Below the pieces are notes generated by a model, which worked only from the letters and a program-made list of their open reading frames with translations, did not search any database and was not told the DNA's origin. From the NCBI RefSeq assembly GCF_001308265.1, contig NZ_CP012023.1, positions 1,998,932 through 2,062,931 of the forward strand: a stretch of 64,000 bases of DNA. Direction: 5' to 3'. The position numbers were made by a program, and so were the translations under genes. Shown one piece after another: positions 33,043 through 43,885 of the stretch; positions within the stretch are counted from its first letter, which is position 1; each line of letters opens with the position of its first letter. Origin of the DNA: Celeribacter marinus. GTDB taxonomy: Bacteria > Pseudomonadota > Alphaproteobacteria > Rhodobacterales > Rhodobacteraceae.

Positions 33043-33711
33043 CTATTTTGATCGGTATTTGGAGAACAATCGGCGGTTGCGCGTGACAAAATCGCCGATC
33101 CATCCAGATAGAAACACCCCGCGCTCATACCACAAATAAAGCACCCCCGCGCCCGCGCCGATGAAACCGCCCAAGGCGTCAACCATGAGATCGCCCATCG
33201 TATCGTCGATGCCCGACTTTTGCATATTCGTGCCGAATGCCTGATCCATCAGGTATTCAAAGATTTCCCAAAGCCCCCCAATCGACATCGCAAAGCAAAA
33301 TGCGAAAAGACCGATGGCAAGGGGCGGAGCGGCGAACCTGTCACCTTGGAACAGCATGAACATCGCGACGAATCCGATCAGGCCAAAACCGATTGCAGAC
33401 CCGCCATGCAGGGCCAAATCCCACCACCAATAACGTTCATAAAAGTCATCCACCTCGCCCAAAAACAAGGTGGCAAAGATAAACAGGATGATCATCCCCA
33501 TAAATCCACGCGGCACGTAAATATGATACCTGCGCGCGAAAAAGATCGGCGCGAGCGTCAGCATCAGCGTGCCAAGAGCCACAAACGAGGCCGTAAACCG
33601 CCCCGTCCACACCCCCGCACCAAATTCGACCAGTAACAACACCCAGATGAGCCATGTCGGGCGCGGCACGGATTTAAGGACGGATTTAACGGTGGCGAGA
33701 GAAATGAACAC
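33043..33711 (-). CDS. YjdF/DUF2238-like membrane protein
   Basis: A hydrophobic protein of about 220 residues with six or so membrane segments. The core DDFYERYWWWDLALHGGSA, then GLWEIFEYLMDQ and DDTMGDLMVDALGG, is characteristic of DUF2238/YjdF-like proteins, whose conserved acidic and His residues lie in the membrane. Function unknown. The start is uncertain: GTG at 33711 is my choice; the frame continues to a TTG at 33795, and a GTG closer to PRPTW is also possible. It is convergent with selO and divergent from the nuclease gene. Confidence 0.72.
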   Translation of the reverse strand: MFISLATVKSVLKSVPRPTWLIWVLLLVEFGAGVWTGRFTASFVALGTLMLTLAPIFFARRYHIYVPRGFMGMIILFIFATLFLGEVDDFYERYWWWDLALHGGSAIGFGLIGFVAMFMLFQGDRFAAPPLAIGLFAFCFAMSIGGLWEIFEYLMDQAFGTNMQKSGIDDTMGDLMVDALGGFIGAGAGVLYLWYERGVFLSGWIGDFVTRNRRLFSKYRSK

Positions 33712-33845
33712 GACGCATGCGGCCTTTTGGGAATTGGAGTTGAAACAGCGATAGATCGGCGGCTTGGCTGCGACACACGGGGGGTGTAATTGCAACGCTG
33801 CATCCCTATCTTAATCCTATGTTGCACAAAACCCAAACCGGTGCG

Positions 33846-34535
33846 ATGCGCCTTGCCTCCTACAACCTGCGCAAATGTCGCGGAACAGATGGCATGCGTG
33901 CGCCTGCGCGGGTTTTGGATGTGATCAACGGCTTGGGCGCGGATGTGGTCGCCCTGCAAGAGGCCGATATGCGACTGGGGGCGCGCCCCGCCGCCCTGCC
34001 CGCGCGCATGATCGAAACTCACACGGATTTCATTGCCCTTCCTGTTGCGACATCGCCCGTCTCGTTGGGGTGGCACGGCAATGCCATTTTGGTGCGCAAA
34101 GATAGGATTGCGCACGCCACGCACCGCATTGATTTACCCGGATTGGAGCCGCGCGGTGCCGTGGCCGTTGATCTGGACGGGCTACGTGTGGTCGGCGTCC
34201 ATTTGGGTCTGTTGCGCGCCTCACGTCAAAAGCAACTGCACGCCATCCGCGCGCATCTGACGACACTGGATGCGCGTCCGACCGTCATTCTGGGCGATTT
34301 TAACGAATGGTCGCGCACAGGCGGGCTTGACCCGTTGCGCGATGCATTTGACGTTATTGCCCCCGGACGCTCGTTTCACGCGGCGCGCCCCATGGCGGCC
34401 CTTGACCGCATTGCCGTGCCATACGGGCTTGATCTACGCGATGCGGGCGTGGTCGAAACGGCAATCACCCGCCGCGCGTCCGATCACCTCCCCATTTGGG
34501 CCGATCTGGCAATGGGATCGTCGCCGCGCGTCTGA
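33846..34535 (+). CDS. Endonuclease/exonuclease/phosphatase (EEP) family protein
   Basis: A 229-residue metal-dependent hydrolase of the EEP fold. It begins MRLASYNLRKCRG; metal and catalytic residues are in VVALQEADMRLG, VGVHLGLL, ILGDFNEW and RRASDHLPIWADL. The family includes DNases, phosphodiesterases and sphingomyelinases, so the substrate cannot be told; relatives in this bacterial group often stand next to phospholipase D genes, but none is here. ATG 33819 is an alternative start nine codons upstream. Confidence 0.85.
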   Translation: MRLASYNLRKCRGTDGMRAPARVLDVINGLGADVVALQEADMRLGARPAALPARMIETHTDFIALPVATSPVSLGWHGNAILVRKDRIAHATHRIDLPGLEPRGAVAVDLDGLRVVGVHLGLLRASRQKQLHAIRAHLTTLDARPTVILGDFNEWSRTGGLDPLRDAFDVIAPGRSFHAARPMAALDRIAVPYGLDLRDAGVVETAITRRASDHLPIWADLAMGSSPRV

Positions 34536-34622
34536 GCCCGCGCCAGTTGCGACACGGCTCGCAATCGCACTAGACCCCGCGCTCGCAATTTTTTACTATG
34601 ACGACAGCAGGACGGAGCGACC

Positions 34623-35030
34623 ATGACCGACACCATTTTAGCACGTTGCGAGGCAAAAGGCCTACGCCTGACCGAGCAACGGCGCGTGATCGCGGCGGTC
34701 CTCGAAGAGGCCCAAGATCACCCAGATGTGGAAGAGCTATTTGCACGCGCCGCGCGCAAAGACCCGAAGCTGTCCTTGGCCACGGTCTACCGCACGGTGA
34801 AACTGTTTGAGGAAAAAGGCATCCTTGAGCGTCATGATTTCGGCTACGGGCGCGCCTGCTACGAGACCACGGACCGCGCTCATCACGACCACCTGATCGA
34901 TATGGATACGGGCAAAGTGATCGAGTTCTACGATCCCGAGATCGAAATCCTCCAAGACCGTATCGCGGCCAAACTCGGGTACGCCCTCAAGGGGCACCGC
35001 CTTGAGCTTTACGGTGTGAAAAAGACCTAA
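34623..35030 (+). CDS. Fur-family metal-responsive regulator (Fur/Mur type)
   Basis: A 135-residue winged-helix repressor. DNA-binding part: KGLRLTEQRRVIAAVLEEA and SLATVYRTVKLFEEKGI. Metal sites: the H/E residues around FEEKGILERHDFG and HHDHLIDMDTGKVIEFYD. The C-terminal CxxC of Zur/PerR and many Fur proteins is absent, as in alphaproteobacterial Mur (manganese-sensing) proteins. In this group it may therefore sense manganese or iron. A GAGCG(A)CC spacer precedes the ATG. No metal transporter gene is adjacent to narrow the role. Confidence 0.9.
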   Translation: MTDTILARCEAKGLRLTEQRRVIAAVLEEAQDHPDVEELFARAARKDPKLSLATVYRTVKLFEEKGILERHDFGYGRACYETTDRAHHDHLIDMDTGKVIEFYDPEIEILQDRIAAKLGYALKGHRLELYGVKKT

Positions 35031-35112
35031 AACACCACCCTTCCCCCTTTTGACCTCTTGGCACCTCGCGCCGTGCATGACACGGTGCGCCGTATTCTTC
35101 ATTGGATTTAAC

Positions 35113-35991
35113 ATGCAAAACTCGCGCGGCATTTTGTATATCTTGGGCTCAATGGCCGCGTTCACATGTGAGGATACCCTCCTCAAAGTGATCTCCGCCG
35201 ATCTGCCTGTGGGCCAAATTCTGATTGGATTGGGATTTATCGGCGCGGCGGTGTTCCTCGGCCTGACACTGCGCAAGGGCCACCGGATTTTTGTCGCCTC
35301 CTATTGGACGCCGCTGTTGATTTTGCGGGGCTTGTCCGAGGGGGCGGTTGCCGTCACCTTTGTCACCGCCCTTGCGCTGGTCGATCTGTCGACCGTGGCG
35401 GCTGTGTTTCAAACCACACCCTTGGCCACCACTCTAGGCGCGGCCCTGTTTTTGGGTGAAAAGGTCGGATGGCGGCGCTGGACCGCGATTTTGGTCGGCT
35501 TTTCCGGCGTGTTGTTCATTGTGCGCCCCGGTGCGTCCGAGTTTGATCCTGCCACGCTTTTGGTGCTGGCCACGGTCGTGTTGATTGCCTTTCGCGACCT
35601 CGTCACCCGATCAGTCAATGTCGCGGTGCCCTCAACCCTGATCGGGTTCCAAGCCTTTGCGGCAGTTGTACCAGCGGGCGTGCTGCTCACCGGTTTTGCA
35701 CAAACCCCGCTTGTGGTCCCTGACGTGTCCTCCGTGGTCTTGTTGAGCATCGCGTCAACCGTCTCTGTTGTTGGCTATTTCCTCCTTGTCACCGCACTGC
35801 GCATCGCCGAGACCGCCGTTATCATGCCGTTTCGCTACACCCGCCTCGTGTTCTCAATCATCGCGGGCATGGTGGTGTTTTCGGAGCGCCCCGACCTACC
35901 GATGCTGATCGGCTCGGCCCTCATCATCAGCGCGGGCCTCTACACATTCATGCGTGAACGCCAATTGGCACGGGCAGGCAGTGCCGCGTAA
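35113..35991 (+). CDS. DMT-superfamily (EamA) permease
   Basis: A 292-residue inner-membrane protein with ten predicted helices in two EamA repeats. It begins MQNSRGILYILGSMAAF; the end of each repeat has the typical pattern (TPLATTLGAALFLGEKVGWRRW and FRYTRLVFSIIAGMVVFSERPD). These permeases export amino acids or other metabolites, but the substrate is unknown. The ATG at 35113 gives a start at the first helix; an upstream ATG at 35050 would add a non-conserved leader. Confidence 0.9.
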   Translation: MQNSRGILYILGSMAAFTCEDTLLKVISADLPVGQILIGLGFIGAAVFLGLTLRKGHRIFVASYWTPLLILRGLSEGAVAVTFVTALALVDLSTVAAVFQTTPLATTLGAALFLGEKVGWRRWTAILVGFSGVLFIVRPGASEFDPATLLVLATVVLIAFRDLVTRSVNVAVPSTLIGFQAFAAVVPAGVLLTGFAQTPLVVPDVSSVVLLSIASTVSVVGYFLLVTALRIAETAVIMPFRYTRLVFSIIAGMVVFSERPDLPMLIGSALIISAGLYTFMRERQLARAGSAA

Positions 35992-36121
35992 CGCGCACCG
36001 GATTTGCATAAACCGCCACAAAAATGTTACCGCTATCACATACAACGCCATTTGTTAGCGTCGTTCACGTTGACGTGGGCGTCACGGGTGGTATCAAGCA
36101 ATCAACTGGCCCAAGATTTAA

Positions 36122-37423
<1,302 letters not shown>

Positions 37424-37470
37424 AGCCACACAGGCATTTTGGTGCCATGCTGATTGGTTGACGAAACAAC

Positions 37471-37504
37471 AAAAGCCCCGCCAATTTAATTTGGCGGGGC
37501 TTTT
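37471..37504 (+). terminator. Terminator after enolase, probably bidirectional
   Basis: AAAAGCCCCGCCAA pairs perfectly with TTGGCGGGGCTTTT (14 bp, loop TTTAAT). The A-run on the left and T-run on the right mean that it can also end the convergent minus-strand gene at 37544. Confidence 0.95.
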
Positions 37505-37543
37505 CAATACGAGAATGCCAAGCGGGCGGCTTTGACCCGCCCC

Positions 37544-38107
37544 CTACTGTCCCATCATCCGTTCATGCACCGACATCATGCCGCGTGATGCCATATCAGA
37601 CACTTCTGCGGCGTGGGTGTGCAGCGCTTCGATCAGGTCGGGGTCGTCGGCGGTTTGCGTCACCACGATGCCGGCGTCCGTCACCTCAATCTCGGTCGTA
37701 ATCTCATCACCACGTTCGAAAAAGATATCGAGGGTCGGAGATTGAATGAACACCAACGGATTGTCGCGCGTCTCGACGCGGTTGATCATCCCCGCAACAT
37801 GGGACGTGAGCGCAACTAAGACCTCTGGATCCGACGATGTGGTAACGGTGCGAATGCCGTTAGACAGGTTATCCACCGTGCGCGACAGCGTGGTGAAGTT
37901 TTGAAACATGACTTGCATCTCGAGACTTTCGGCCTCGGTCACATTCTCCCCGCGCAATCCCGGCATATTGACCTCATCGTGGCCCATGCCGTTCGCGCCG
38001 TGCCCATGGCCACGGGCGGCCCCGTCCCCATGCAGTCCCTGCGCCGCGGCCCCAAAAGCCATTGCGCTAAAAACTGTCGCATATCCCAGTGCTTTCAACC
38101 CGTACAT
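37544..38107 (-). CDS. Periplasmic protein of unknown function with His-rich N-terminus
   Basis: A 187-residue exported protein. The start at 38107 is preceded by GGGGGA and gives a clear signal peptide (MYGLKALGYATVFSAMAFGAAAQ). The mature N-terminus is rich in His and Gly (GHGHGANGMGHDE), which could bind metal. The rest is helical, then a beta part (NPLVFIQSPTLDIFFERGDEI, TTEIEVTDAGIVVTQTADD), ending with HTHAAEVSDMASRGM. No known domain is recognised. Confidence 0.75.
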   Translation of the reverse strand: MYGLKALGYATVFSAMAFGAAAQGLHGDGAARGHGHGANGMGHDEVNMPGLRGENVTEAESLEMQVMFQNFTTLSRTVDNLSNGIRTVTTSSDPEVLVALTSHVAGMINRVETRDNPLVFIQSPTLDIFFERGDEITTEIEVTDAGIVVTQTADDPDLIEALHTHAAEVSDMASRGMMSVHERMMGQ

Positions 38108-38226
38108 CGGTGTCCCCCTTTTCGCCCCGTTTGGCCACACGTGTAGCATCCCCCGCGCGAGTGTGGCAGTCACATCTGCGGCATGAGCCCCTTGCGCTAC
38201 GTCCGATCGCGGCGCACAGTTGCCCG

Positions 38227-38694
38227 ATGAAACAGCGCAGCAACGACACCACCGCCGATGCCCTCATCGCCCGTCTCGGGTTGATGCCGCATCCGGAGGG
38301 TGGGCATTATCGCCAGACATGGATCGCCCCGACCGAGGGCGGCACCCAACCCGTTGGCGGTAACCGCCCTCACGGCACCTGCATCTATTTCCTGCTCAAA
38401 GCGGGGGAGACGAGCCATTGGCACCGCGTCGATGCCGTGGAGATTTGGCACTATTATGCTGGGGCGCCGCTGATCCTGTCGCTGTCTGAAACCGCGCATG
38501 GCCCCGCCACCGATCACACCCTTGGTCCCGATGTGCTTGGCGGCGACGCGCCGCAGATCATCGTGCAAAAACACCATTGGCAAGCGGCGCGTACCACGGG
38601 CAACTGGACGCTCGTCGGCTGCACCGTCTCACCCGCGTTTCATTTTGACGGGTTCGAATTGGCCGAGGCGGGGTTCGACATCCCGCGTGAGTAG
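38227..38694 (+). CDS. Cupin protein of the DUF985 family
   Basis: A 155-residue single-domain cupin. It starts in a family-typical way (IARLGLMPHPEGGHYRQTW), has the metal-binding cupin motif around SHWHRVDAVEIWHYYAG, and ends HFDGFELAEAGFD. DUF985 proteins resemble sugar-nucleotide epimerases and dioxygenases in fold, but no activity is firmly known to me. It is divergent from the periplasmic protein gene. Confidence 0.9.
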   Translation: MKQRSNDTTADALIARLGLMPHPEGGHYRQTWIAPTEGGTQPVGGNRPHGTCIYFLLKAGETSHWHRVDAVEIWHYYAGAPLILSLSETAHGPATDHTLGPDVLGGDAPQIIVQKHHWQAARTTGNWTLVGCTVSPAFHFDGFELAEAGFDIPRE

Positions 38695-38782
38695 TCAGAC
38701 GTTAAACCCCGCGCCTTGTTTTGGTTAATGTGTGTAAAACCCGCGCCTCAAAGCCGTTAAAGACTTACACATTTGATGGGCG

Positions 38783-39037
38783 CTAGCCCCAAACTTTCGT
38801 TGCGATACGGTTCGACAGGAAAAAGGCAATCGGACCAACGCCGAGTGAGAACACAAAGGCCACGGGCCATGCGGTTGCGAAATGCAACATCCATTCAGAC
38901 ACCCATCCCGTGTGGAGTTGTCCCGGTAGGATCGAGCCGAAAATAAGCGTCATAAAAAACGCCATCATACAGGAAATAAACACCTGTGCGAGAATGATGG
39001 TCACCTTGTCTTTCTTGCGGATTTGGTCATCGGTCAT
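38783..39037 (-). CDS. DUF2798 small membrane protein
   Basis: An 84-residue protein with two membrane helices (ILAQVFISCMMAFFMTLIF and WPVAFVFSLGVGPIAFFL), as in DUF2798. The N-terminal 14 residues are charged and cytosolic-looking. Function unknown. It stands alone between the DUF985 gene and anmK. Confidence 0.85.
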   Translation of the reverse strand: MTDDQIRKKDKVTIILAQVFISCMMAFFMTLIFGSILPGQLHTGWVSEWMLHFATAWPVAFVFSLGVGPIAFFLSNRIATKVWG

Positions 39038-39234
39038 CTGTATATCTTTCGTCTAACTGACGGAAAAGGCACAAAAAAAATGCACCTCTCCCAAGGATTG
39101 GAAGGGTGCCGCGGGTTCAATGACTAACTCAGAGGCACGGGGTGCATCGTGGGCGGGATAACCGGACCGCCCTCACGTTTTTCGGCTGCCTGTAATGTAG
39201 CCACGATTACGCGGGAGGGCAAGCCAAACACGGC

Positions 39235-40338
39235 TCAACCCGATGGCTTCGACACCCGCCCGCCGCCGATCGCTGCGGCCACGCCTGTGGTGCTTGGCGC
39301 CGAGGTGGGCAAACCGCGTTTGGCGCGTGCGGCGAGGTAGGCAAAGGCTTGCGCCTCCAACATATCGCCGTCCAAACCGACCGCCTCAACCGCCTCAACG
39401 GTGCAGTCGATTCCGGCCGCAAGCATCGCCATGAGGGTCGCGTTGTGCCGCCCGCCGCCGCAGACATAGACCGCCGTGGGGGGCGCTGGGCAATGCTCCA
39501 TCGCCCGCGCGACACAGGCGGCGGCAAAGGCGGTGAGCGTGGCTGCGGCGTCCGCATCGGACAGGTCATCCACCGCCGTCAGGACATCATTAAAATCGTT
39601 ACGGTCCAATGACTTGGGTGGCATTTTTAGAAAATAACTATGTTCTAATCCCTGTGCCACAATCGCCATATCAGGGGTGCCCTGCGCGGCCAATGCGCCG
39701 CCCGCATCATAGGGTTTCCCACGGCGGGCCTGCATCAAATCGTTCACCGGCGCATTGGCAGGCCCGGTGTCAAACGCCACCAGAGCGCCCTGTGCGGCGG
39801 GATCGGCCACGGCGGGGTCCACCCACGTCAGATTGCCGACACCGCCCATGTTGAGAAAGACCACGGGGGACGTTGCGCGAATATGGCGCGCCAAAGCATG
39901 GTGATAAAACGGCGCAAGCGGCGCGCCCTGCCCGCCCATTTCAACATCTGCTGATCGGAAATCCCAAACAACGGGAACGCCCATCACCTCGGCCAAAACC
40001 GCGCCATCGCCCGCCTGATAGGTGCGGCCATTGTCGGGATCGTGGTTAAACGTCTGGCCATGAAAGCCAATTAAGTCAAAGGGTTCCGTGAGGCATGACA
40101 GGGCTTCGGCATGGGCGGTCTCGATCAGTTCCACCGTCTGCGCGGGTGCGTCCCAAGTGCCAAGTGCGGCGCGTAACAGCGCTTGCTCCGCAGGGGCATA
40201 GGCGCGAAAATGGCTGTCGCCAAAGGCAATAATCTCAACCCCATCGGTGTGCACCAATGCCACATCAACACCGTCGAGCGAGGTGCCCGACATGCATCCC
40301 GCCACCCAAATCGGCTCACCGCGCGCCTCGTGCCTCAT
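39235..40338 (-). CDS. anmK: Anhydro-N-acetylmuramic acid kinase
   Basis: A 367-residue kinase of peptidoglycan recycling that converts 1,6-anhydro-MurNAc to MurNAc-6-phosphate with ATP. Seen are the ATP loop [16 protein letters not shown], substrate part [44 protein letters not shown] and the late [11 protein letters not shown] 40338 gives the usual N-terminus; the open frame upstream is not conserved. It is divergent from tyrS with a 72-base shared upstream region. Confidence 0.96.
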   Translation of the reverse strand: MRHEARGEPIWVAGCMSGTSLDGVDVALVHTDGVEIIAFGDSHFRAYAPAEQALLRAALGTWDAPAQTVELIETAHAEALSCLTEPFDLIGFHGQTFNHDPDNGRTYQAGDGAVLAEVMGVPVVWDFRSADVEMGGQGAPLAPFYHHALARHIRATSPVVFLNMGGVGNLTWVDPAVADPAAQGALVAFDTGPANAPVNDLMQARRGKPYDAGGALAAQGTPDMAIVAQGLEHSYFLKMPPKSLDRNDFNDVLTAVDDLSDADAAATLTAFAAACVARAMEHCPAPPTAVYVCGGGRHNATLMAMLAAGIDCTVEAVEAVGLDGDMLEAQAFAYLAARAKRGLPTSAPSTTGVAAAIGGGRVSKPSG

Positions 40339-40410
40339 ACCACTCTTCCCCTTTGGTCTTTGCCCAGATATATCAGGCCGCACCAAGGCTTTGAAAGGAC
40401 AAAGAGCGCG

Positions 40411-41667
40411 ATGACCTACCACCCTAAATCGGACTTCATGGCTGTGATGATTGAACGTGGCTTTCTTGCGGATTGCACGGATTATCAAGGCCTCGATGAA
40501 GCCTTTGCCAAGGGTGTTGTCCCCGCCTACATCGGCTTTGACGCGACCGCGAAATCGCTTCATGTCGGCTCGCTGATCCAGATTATGATGCTGCGGTGGC
40601 TGCAAAAAACCGGTCACCAGCCGATCACTCTCATGGGCGGCGGCACCACCAAAGTGGGCGATCCGAGTTTTCGCGCCGATGAGCGTCCGCTCCTTGATGA
40701 TGCGGCGATCAACGCGAATATCGCGGGCATCCAAAAGGTGTTTTCGGCCTATATCGACTACGACACAGAGGCTGACAACAAGGCGCTGATGCTCAACAAC
40801 GCCGAATGGTTGGAGGATCTCAATTACCTCGAATTCCTGCGCGACATCGGGCGGCATTTTTCGGTCAACCGGATGCTATCGTTTGAAAGCGTGAAATCGC
40901 GTCTGGATCGCGAGCAATCGCTGAGCTTTCTCGAATTCAACTACATGATCCTGCAAGCCTATGATTTTCTTGAGCTAAATCGCCGCTATGGCTGCCTGCT
41001 GCAAATGGGTGGTTCAGATCAATGGGGCAATATCGTCAACGGGATCGACCTGACGCGCCGCGTGTTGGACCATGAAATCTACGGGCTGACTTCGCCGTTG
41101 CTCACCACATCGGACGGCAAAAAGATGGGTAAATCCCTGTCTGGGGCGATCTGGCTCAACCCTGATATGTTGTCGCCCTACGAGTTCTGGCAGTTCTGGC
41201 GCAACACCACGGACGCCGATACGGGCCGTTTCTTGAAACTCTACACCGAGTTGCCCGTCGACGAATGTGAGCGCCTTGGCGCGCTTGAAGGCTCCGAGAT
41301 CAACGCGGCAAAAATCATCCTCGCCAATGAGGTCACCACGCTGCTCCACGGCGCGGACGCGGCGGCGGCGGCAGAGGCCACGGCGCGCGAAGTGTTTGAA
41401 AAGGGCGGCATGGGCGATGATCTCCCCACGCTTGATCTAACGGCGGACGAGATCGGAGACGGCATTTCCATCGTGCAGCTTTTCGTGCGCTCGGGCCTTG
41501 CGGGATCTGGAAAAGAGGCGAAACGCCTATTCTCGGACAATGGCGCAAAGGTGAACGATGCGGATCAAAAGGACGCAGGACTGATGATCACCGCCGACAT
41601 GTTGGCCACGCCGATGAAACTCAGCGCGGGGAAAAAGCGTCACGCCTTGGTCCAGATCAAGGGCTGA
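40411..41667 (+). CDS. tyrS: Tyrosyl-tRNA synthetase
   Basis: A 418-residue class I synthetase that charges tRNA-Tyr. The HIGH-type motif reads HVGS in [11 protein letters not shown], substrate residues are in [27 protein letters not shown], the KMSKS-type motif reads KMGKS, and an S4 RNA-binding domain ends the protein ([18 protein letters not shown]). Start at 40411 matches the family. A terminator follows. Confidence 0.98.
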   Translation: MTYHPKSDFMAVMIERGFLADCTDYQGLDEAFAKGVVPAYIGFDATAKSLHVGSLIQIMMLRWLQKTGHQPITLMGGGTTKVGDPSFRADERPLLDDAAINANIAGIQKVFSAYIDYDTEADNKALMLNNAEWLEDLNYLEFLRDIGRHFSVNRMLSFESVKSRLDREQSLSFLEFNYMILQAYDFLELNRRYGCLLQMGGSDQWGNIVNGIDLTRRVLDHEIYGLTSPLLTTSDGKKMGKSLSGAIWLNPDMLSPYEFWQFWRNTTDADTGRFLKLYTELPVDECERLGALEGSEINAAKIILANEVTTLLHGADAAAAAEATAREVFEKGGMGDDLPTLDLTADEIGDGISIVQLFVRSGLAGSGKEAKRLFSDNGAKVNDADQKDAGLMITADMLATPMKLSAGKKRHALVQIKG

Positions 41668-41687
41668 TCGCACGCCTAAACCCGATC

Positions 41688-41726
41688 AAACGGCGCCGCT
41701 CATCCCGATGATCCGGCGCCGTTTTT
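41688..41726 (+). terminator. Terminator after tyrS
   Basis: AAACGGCGCCG pairs with CGGCGCCGTTT (11 bp, 15-base loop), followed by TT. It lies between convergent tyrS and the purine nucleoside phosphorylase gene. Confidence 0.85.
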
Positions 41727-41728
41727 CG

Positions 41729-42529
41729 TTATAAATCAGTGAGAAAGCGGCGAATGATGCGGCCCAGCTTTTCGGCCCCTACGGGCGCTGAGGCCTTGGT
41801 GTGTTCGTGGCTGATATGTTCGTTTCCTAGACCCGCCGCCATGTTGGTGACAACGGACACCGCGCAGCATTGCAGACCTAAAAACCGCGCTAAAATCACC
41901 TCCGGCACCGTCGACATGCCCACCGCGTCCGCGCCCAACAATTTGAGCATACGGATTTCGGCGGGAGTCTCAAAGTTCGGACCGGAATACCACGCATAGA
42001 CACCCTCAATCAGGTTCTCGCCCTCTTGCGCCGCCGCCGCGTGCAGCGCCACGCGCAAGTTGGGATCATAGGCGGCGGTGAGGTTTACAAACCGCGCATC
42101 CGTAGGCTCGCCAATCAACGGTGAGCGGCCCGAATAGTTGATATGGTCGTTGATCAGCATCAGATTTCCGGGGGGAATATCGGCACGAAATGAGCCACAG
42201 GCATTGGTAACGAACAGCGTCTCGACGCCCAACTCCTTGAGGATTTCCAACGGCAAGCGCATCGCATCGGCGCGGCCATTTTCATAGTAATGTTCGCGCC
42301 CGCCCAAGATGGCCACCTCGACGCCCATTAGCGTCCCGATGGTGAGCGCCGCCGTGTGGCCCGACACGCCCGCATGGGGAAATCCCGCAAGATCGGCATA
42401 GGGGATCGACACGCCCTCCACCGCATCGGCCAAACTGCCAAGGCCGGAACCAAGGATAAAGCCCACGCGCGGGCGGGCATTGGGGGCAGCGGCGCGAATG
42501 GCGGTGAGGGATTTGGTGAAATCAGGCAT
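41729..42529 (-). CDS. punA: Purine-nucleoside phosphorylase (trimeric type)
   Basis: A 266-residue enzyme splitting purine nucleosides with phosphate for salvage. Typical parts are the phosphate loop GFILGSGLGSLAD, REHYYENG, VTNACGSF, AWYSGPNFETPAEIRML, VGMSTVPEVILAR and VVTNMAAG, with the Glu and Asn that bind the base present. Length and motifs match the trimeric PunA/XapA class rather than hexameric DeoD. It is convergent with tyrS. Confidence 0.95.
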   Translation of the reverse strand: MPDFTKSLTAIRAAAPNARPRVGFILGSGLGSLADAVEGVSIPYADLAGFPHAGVSGHTAALTIGTLMGVEVAILGGREHYYENGRADAMRLPLEILKELGVETLFVTNACGSFRADIPPGNLMLINDHINYSGRSPLIGEPTDARFVNLTAAYDPNLRVALHAAAAQEGENLIEGVYAWYSGPNFETPAEIRMLKLLGADAVGMSTVPEVILARFLGLQCCAVSVVTNMAAGLGNEHISHEHTKASAPVGAEKLGRIIRRFLTDL

Positions 42530-42562
42530 CGGGCACTCCGTTTGGTTTGCCCTACTGAGACG

Positions 42563-42594
42563 AAAAACGGCGCGAGAGGCAAGCCCCCGCGCCG
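42563..42594 (-). terminator. Terminator after the cyclophilin pair
   Basis: On the minus strand CGGCGCG pairs with CGCGCCG (7 bp, 13-base loop), followed by TTTTT (plus-strand A-run 42563-42567). It lies about 25 bases after the stop of the second cyclophilin gene. Confidence 0.75.
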
Positions 42595-42618
42595 CGTAAA
42601 GTCACACTGCGTTCGCGA

Positions 42619-43176
42619 TTACTCGGTCACGGTCACTTTTGTCATCACATCAGGCGCGCCGATCACGGCACCGTTTGGGCCATTCCCGCGCTTGATGTTG
42701 AACACAACGTCCATGCCGCTCGTGACCTTACCTACAACGGTGTATTGCCCGTTGAGGTGAGGCGCAGGCGCGAACATGATAAAGAACTGCGAGTTGGCGC
42801 TGTCAGGGCTTTGGCTACGCGCCATGCCCACAACGCCCGACTCAAAGCTCTCTTCGGAGAACTCGGCGGCCAGATCGTCATATTGCGATCCACCACGCCC
42901 TGCGGCTTGCATCGAAAACGCGTCCACGCCTTGTTTGCCGAATTCAACGTCACCCGTTTGCGCCATGAAGCCGTCGATCACGCGGTGAAATACCACGTTG
43001 TCATACGCGCCCTCATTGGCAAGTTTCACAATGTGCGCCACGTGATTTGGGGCGACATCATCCGCGAGGTCGATGTGAATGGTGCCATTGGCCTCGCCTG
43101 CGATCTCGATATCTAGACCGGTGGCAAATGCCGGACCTGCCGCCAGCGCGGCGATAAGGGCGAGAGATTTAAGCAT
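42619..43176 (-). CDS. Peptidyl-prolyl isomerase, cyclophilin type, exported
   Basis: A 185-residue cyclophilin with a signal peptide (MLKSLALIAALAAGPAFA), so probably periplasmic. Catalytic-core motifs are FHRVIDGFMAQTGD, SANSQFFIM and GQYTVVGKVTSGMD. It overlaps the cytosolic cyclophilin upstream by eight bases, so both are made from one mRNA. It speeds folding of proline-containing proteins. Confidence 0.95.
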   Translation of the reverse strand: MLKSLALIAALAAGPAFATGLDIEIAGEANGTIHIDLADDVAPNHVAHIVKLANEGAYDNVVFHRVIDGFMAQTGDVEFGKQGVDAFSMQAAGRGGSQYDDLAAEFSEESFESGVVGMARSQSPDSANSQFFIMFAPAPHLNGQYTVVGKVTSGMDVVFNIKRGNGPNGAVIGAPDVMTKVTVTE

Positions 43177-43675
43177 CTGCGGCCACTTTCACGGAGATCA
43201 TCACATCGGGGTATTGAGCCGGCTCGCCACGGGTGATCTTGTCGACCGCTTCCATGCCCGAGATTACGCGGCCATAGACCGTGTACTGACGGTTGAGGAA
43301 ATGGTTGTCGGAGAAGTTGATAAAGAACTGCGAGTTGGCGGAGTTCGGATCTTGGCTACGCGCCGCGCCGATGGTGCCGCGATCGTGCGGGATGCCCGAG
43401 AATTCCGCTTTGACATTTGGCAAATCAGAGCCGCCTGTGCCCGCGCGGCGCAGTTCGAAGTCTTTGTTTTGGTTGCCGAATTGGACGTCGCCCGTCTGCG
43501 CCATGAACCCGTCGATCACGCGGTGGAACACAACGCCGTCATACATACCCGCACGCGCCAGCTCTTTCATACGCGCACAATGGTCCGGTGCGATGTCGGG
43601 CAGAAGTTCGATGACGACTTCGCCATTTTCAAGCTCAATCAGGATGGTGTTTTCGGGATCTTTATAATCGGTCAT
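43169..43675 (-). CDS. Peptidyl-prolyl isomerase, cyclophilin type, cytosolic
   Basis: A 168-residue cyclophilin with no signal peptide (starts MTDYKDPENTILIELENG). Core motifs are FHRVIDGFMAQTGD, SANSQFFINF and RQYTVYGRVISGM, very like its neighbour. The ATG at 43675 gives the family N-terminus; the frame upstream is not conserved. First gene of a two-gene cyclophilin operon, divergent from pgk. Confidence 0.95.
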   Translation of the reverse strand: MTDYKDPENTILIELENGEVVIELLPDIAPDHCARMKELARAGMYDGVVFHRVIDGFMAQTGDVQFGNQNKDFELRRAGTGGSDLPNVKAEFSGIPHDRGTIGAARSQDPNSANSQFFINFSDNHFLNRQYTVYGRVISGMEAVDKITRGEPAQYPDVMISVKVAADA

Positions 43676-43885
43676 AGTGCCTCCAAAGGTCAAATTTGGC
43701 GGCACTCTAATCGCCCCGCGCGCGAAGGGAAAGACCCCGCTTTGCCGCGCAGCACTCACATCCGCGCGACCTCTTTGTTGACGCCGCGCCCGTGACAGCG
43801 CAAACAGGGGGAAATGGCCCGACCCTGATTTGAACCCCGTATTGAAGACCCCGTACTGAACTGTACTGAAGGTAAGGACACACCA

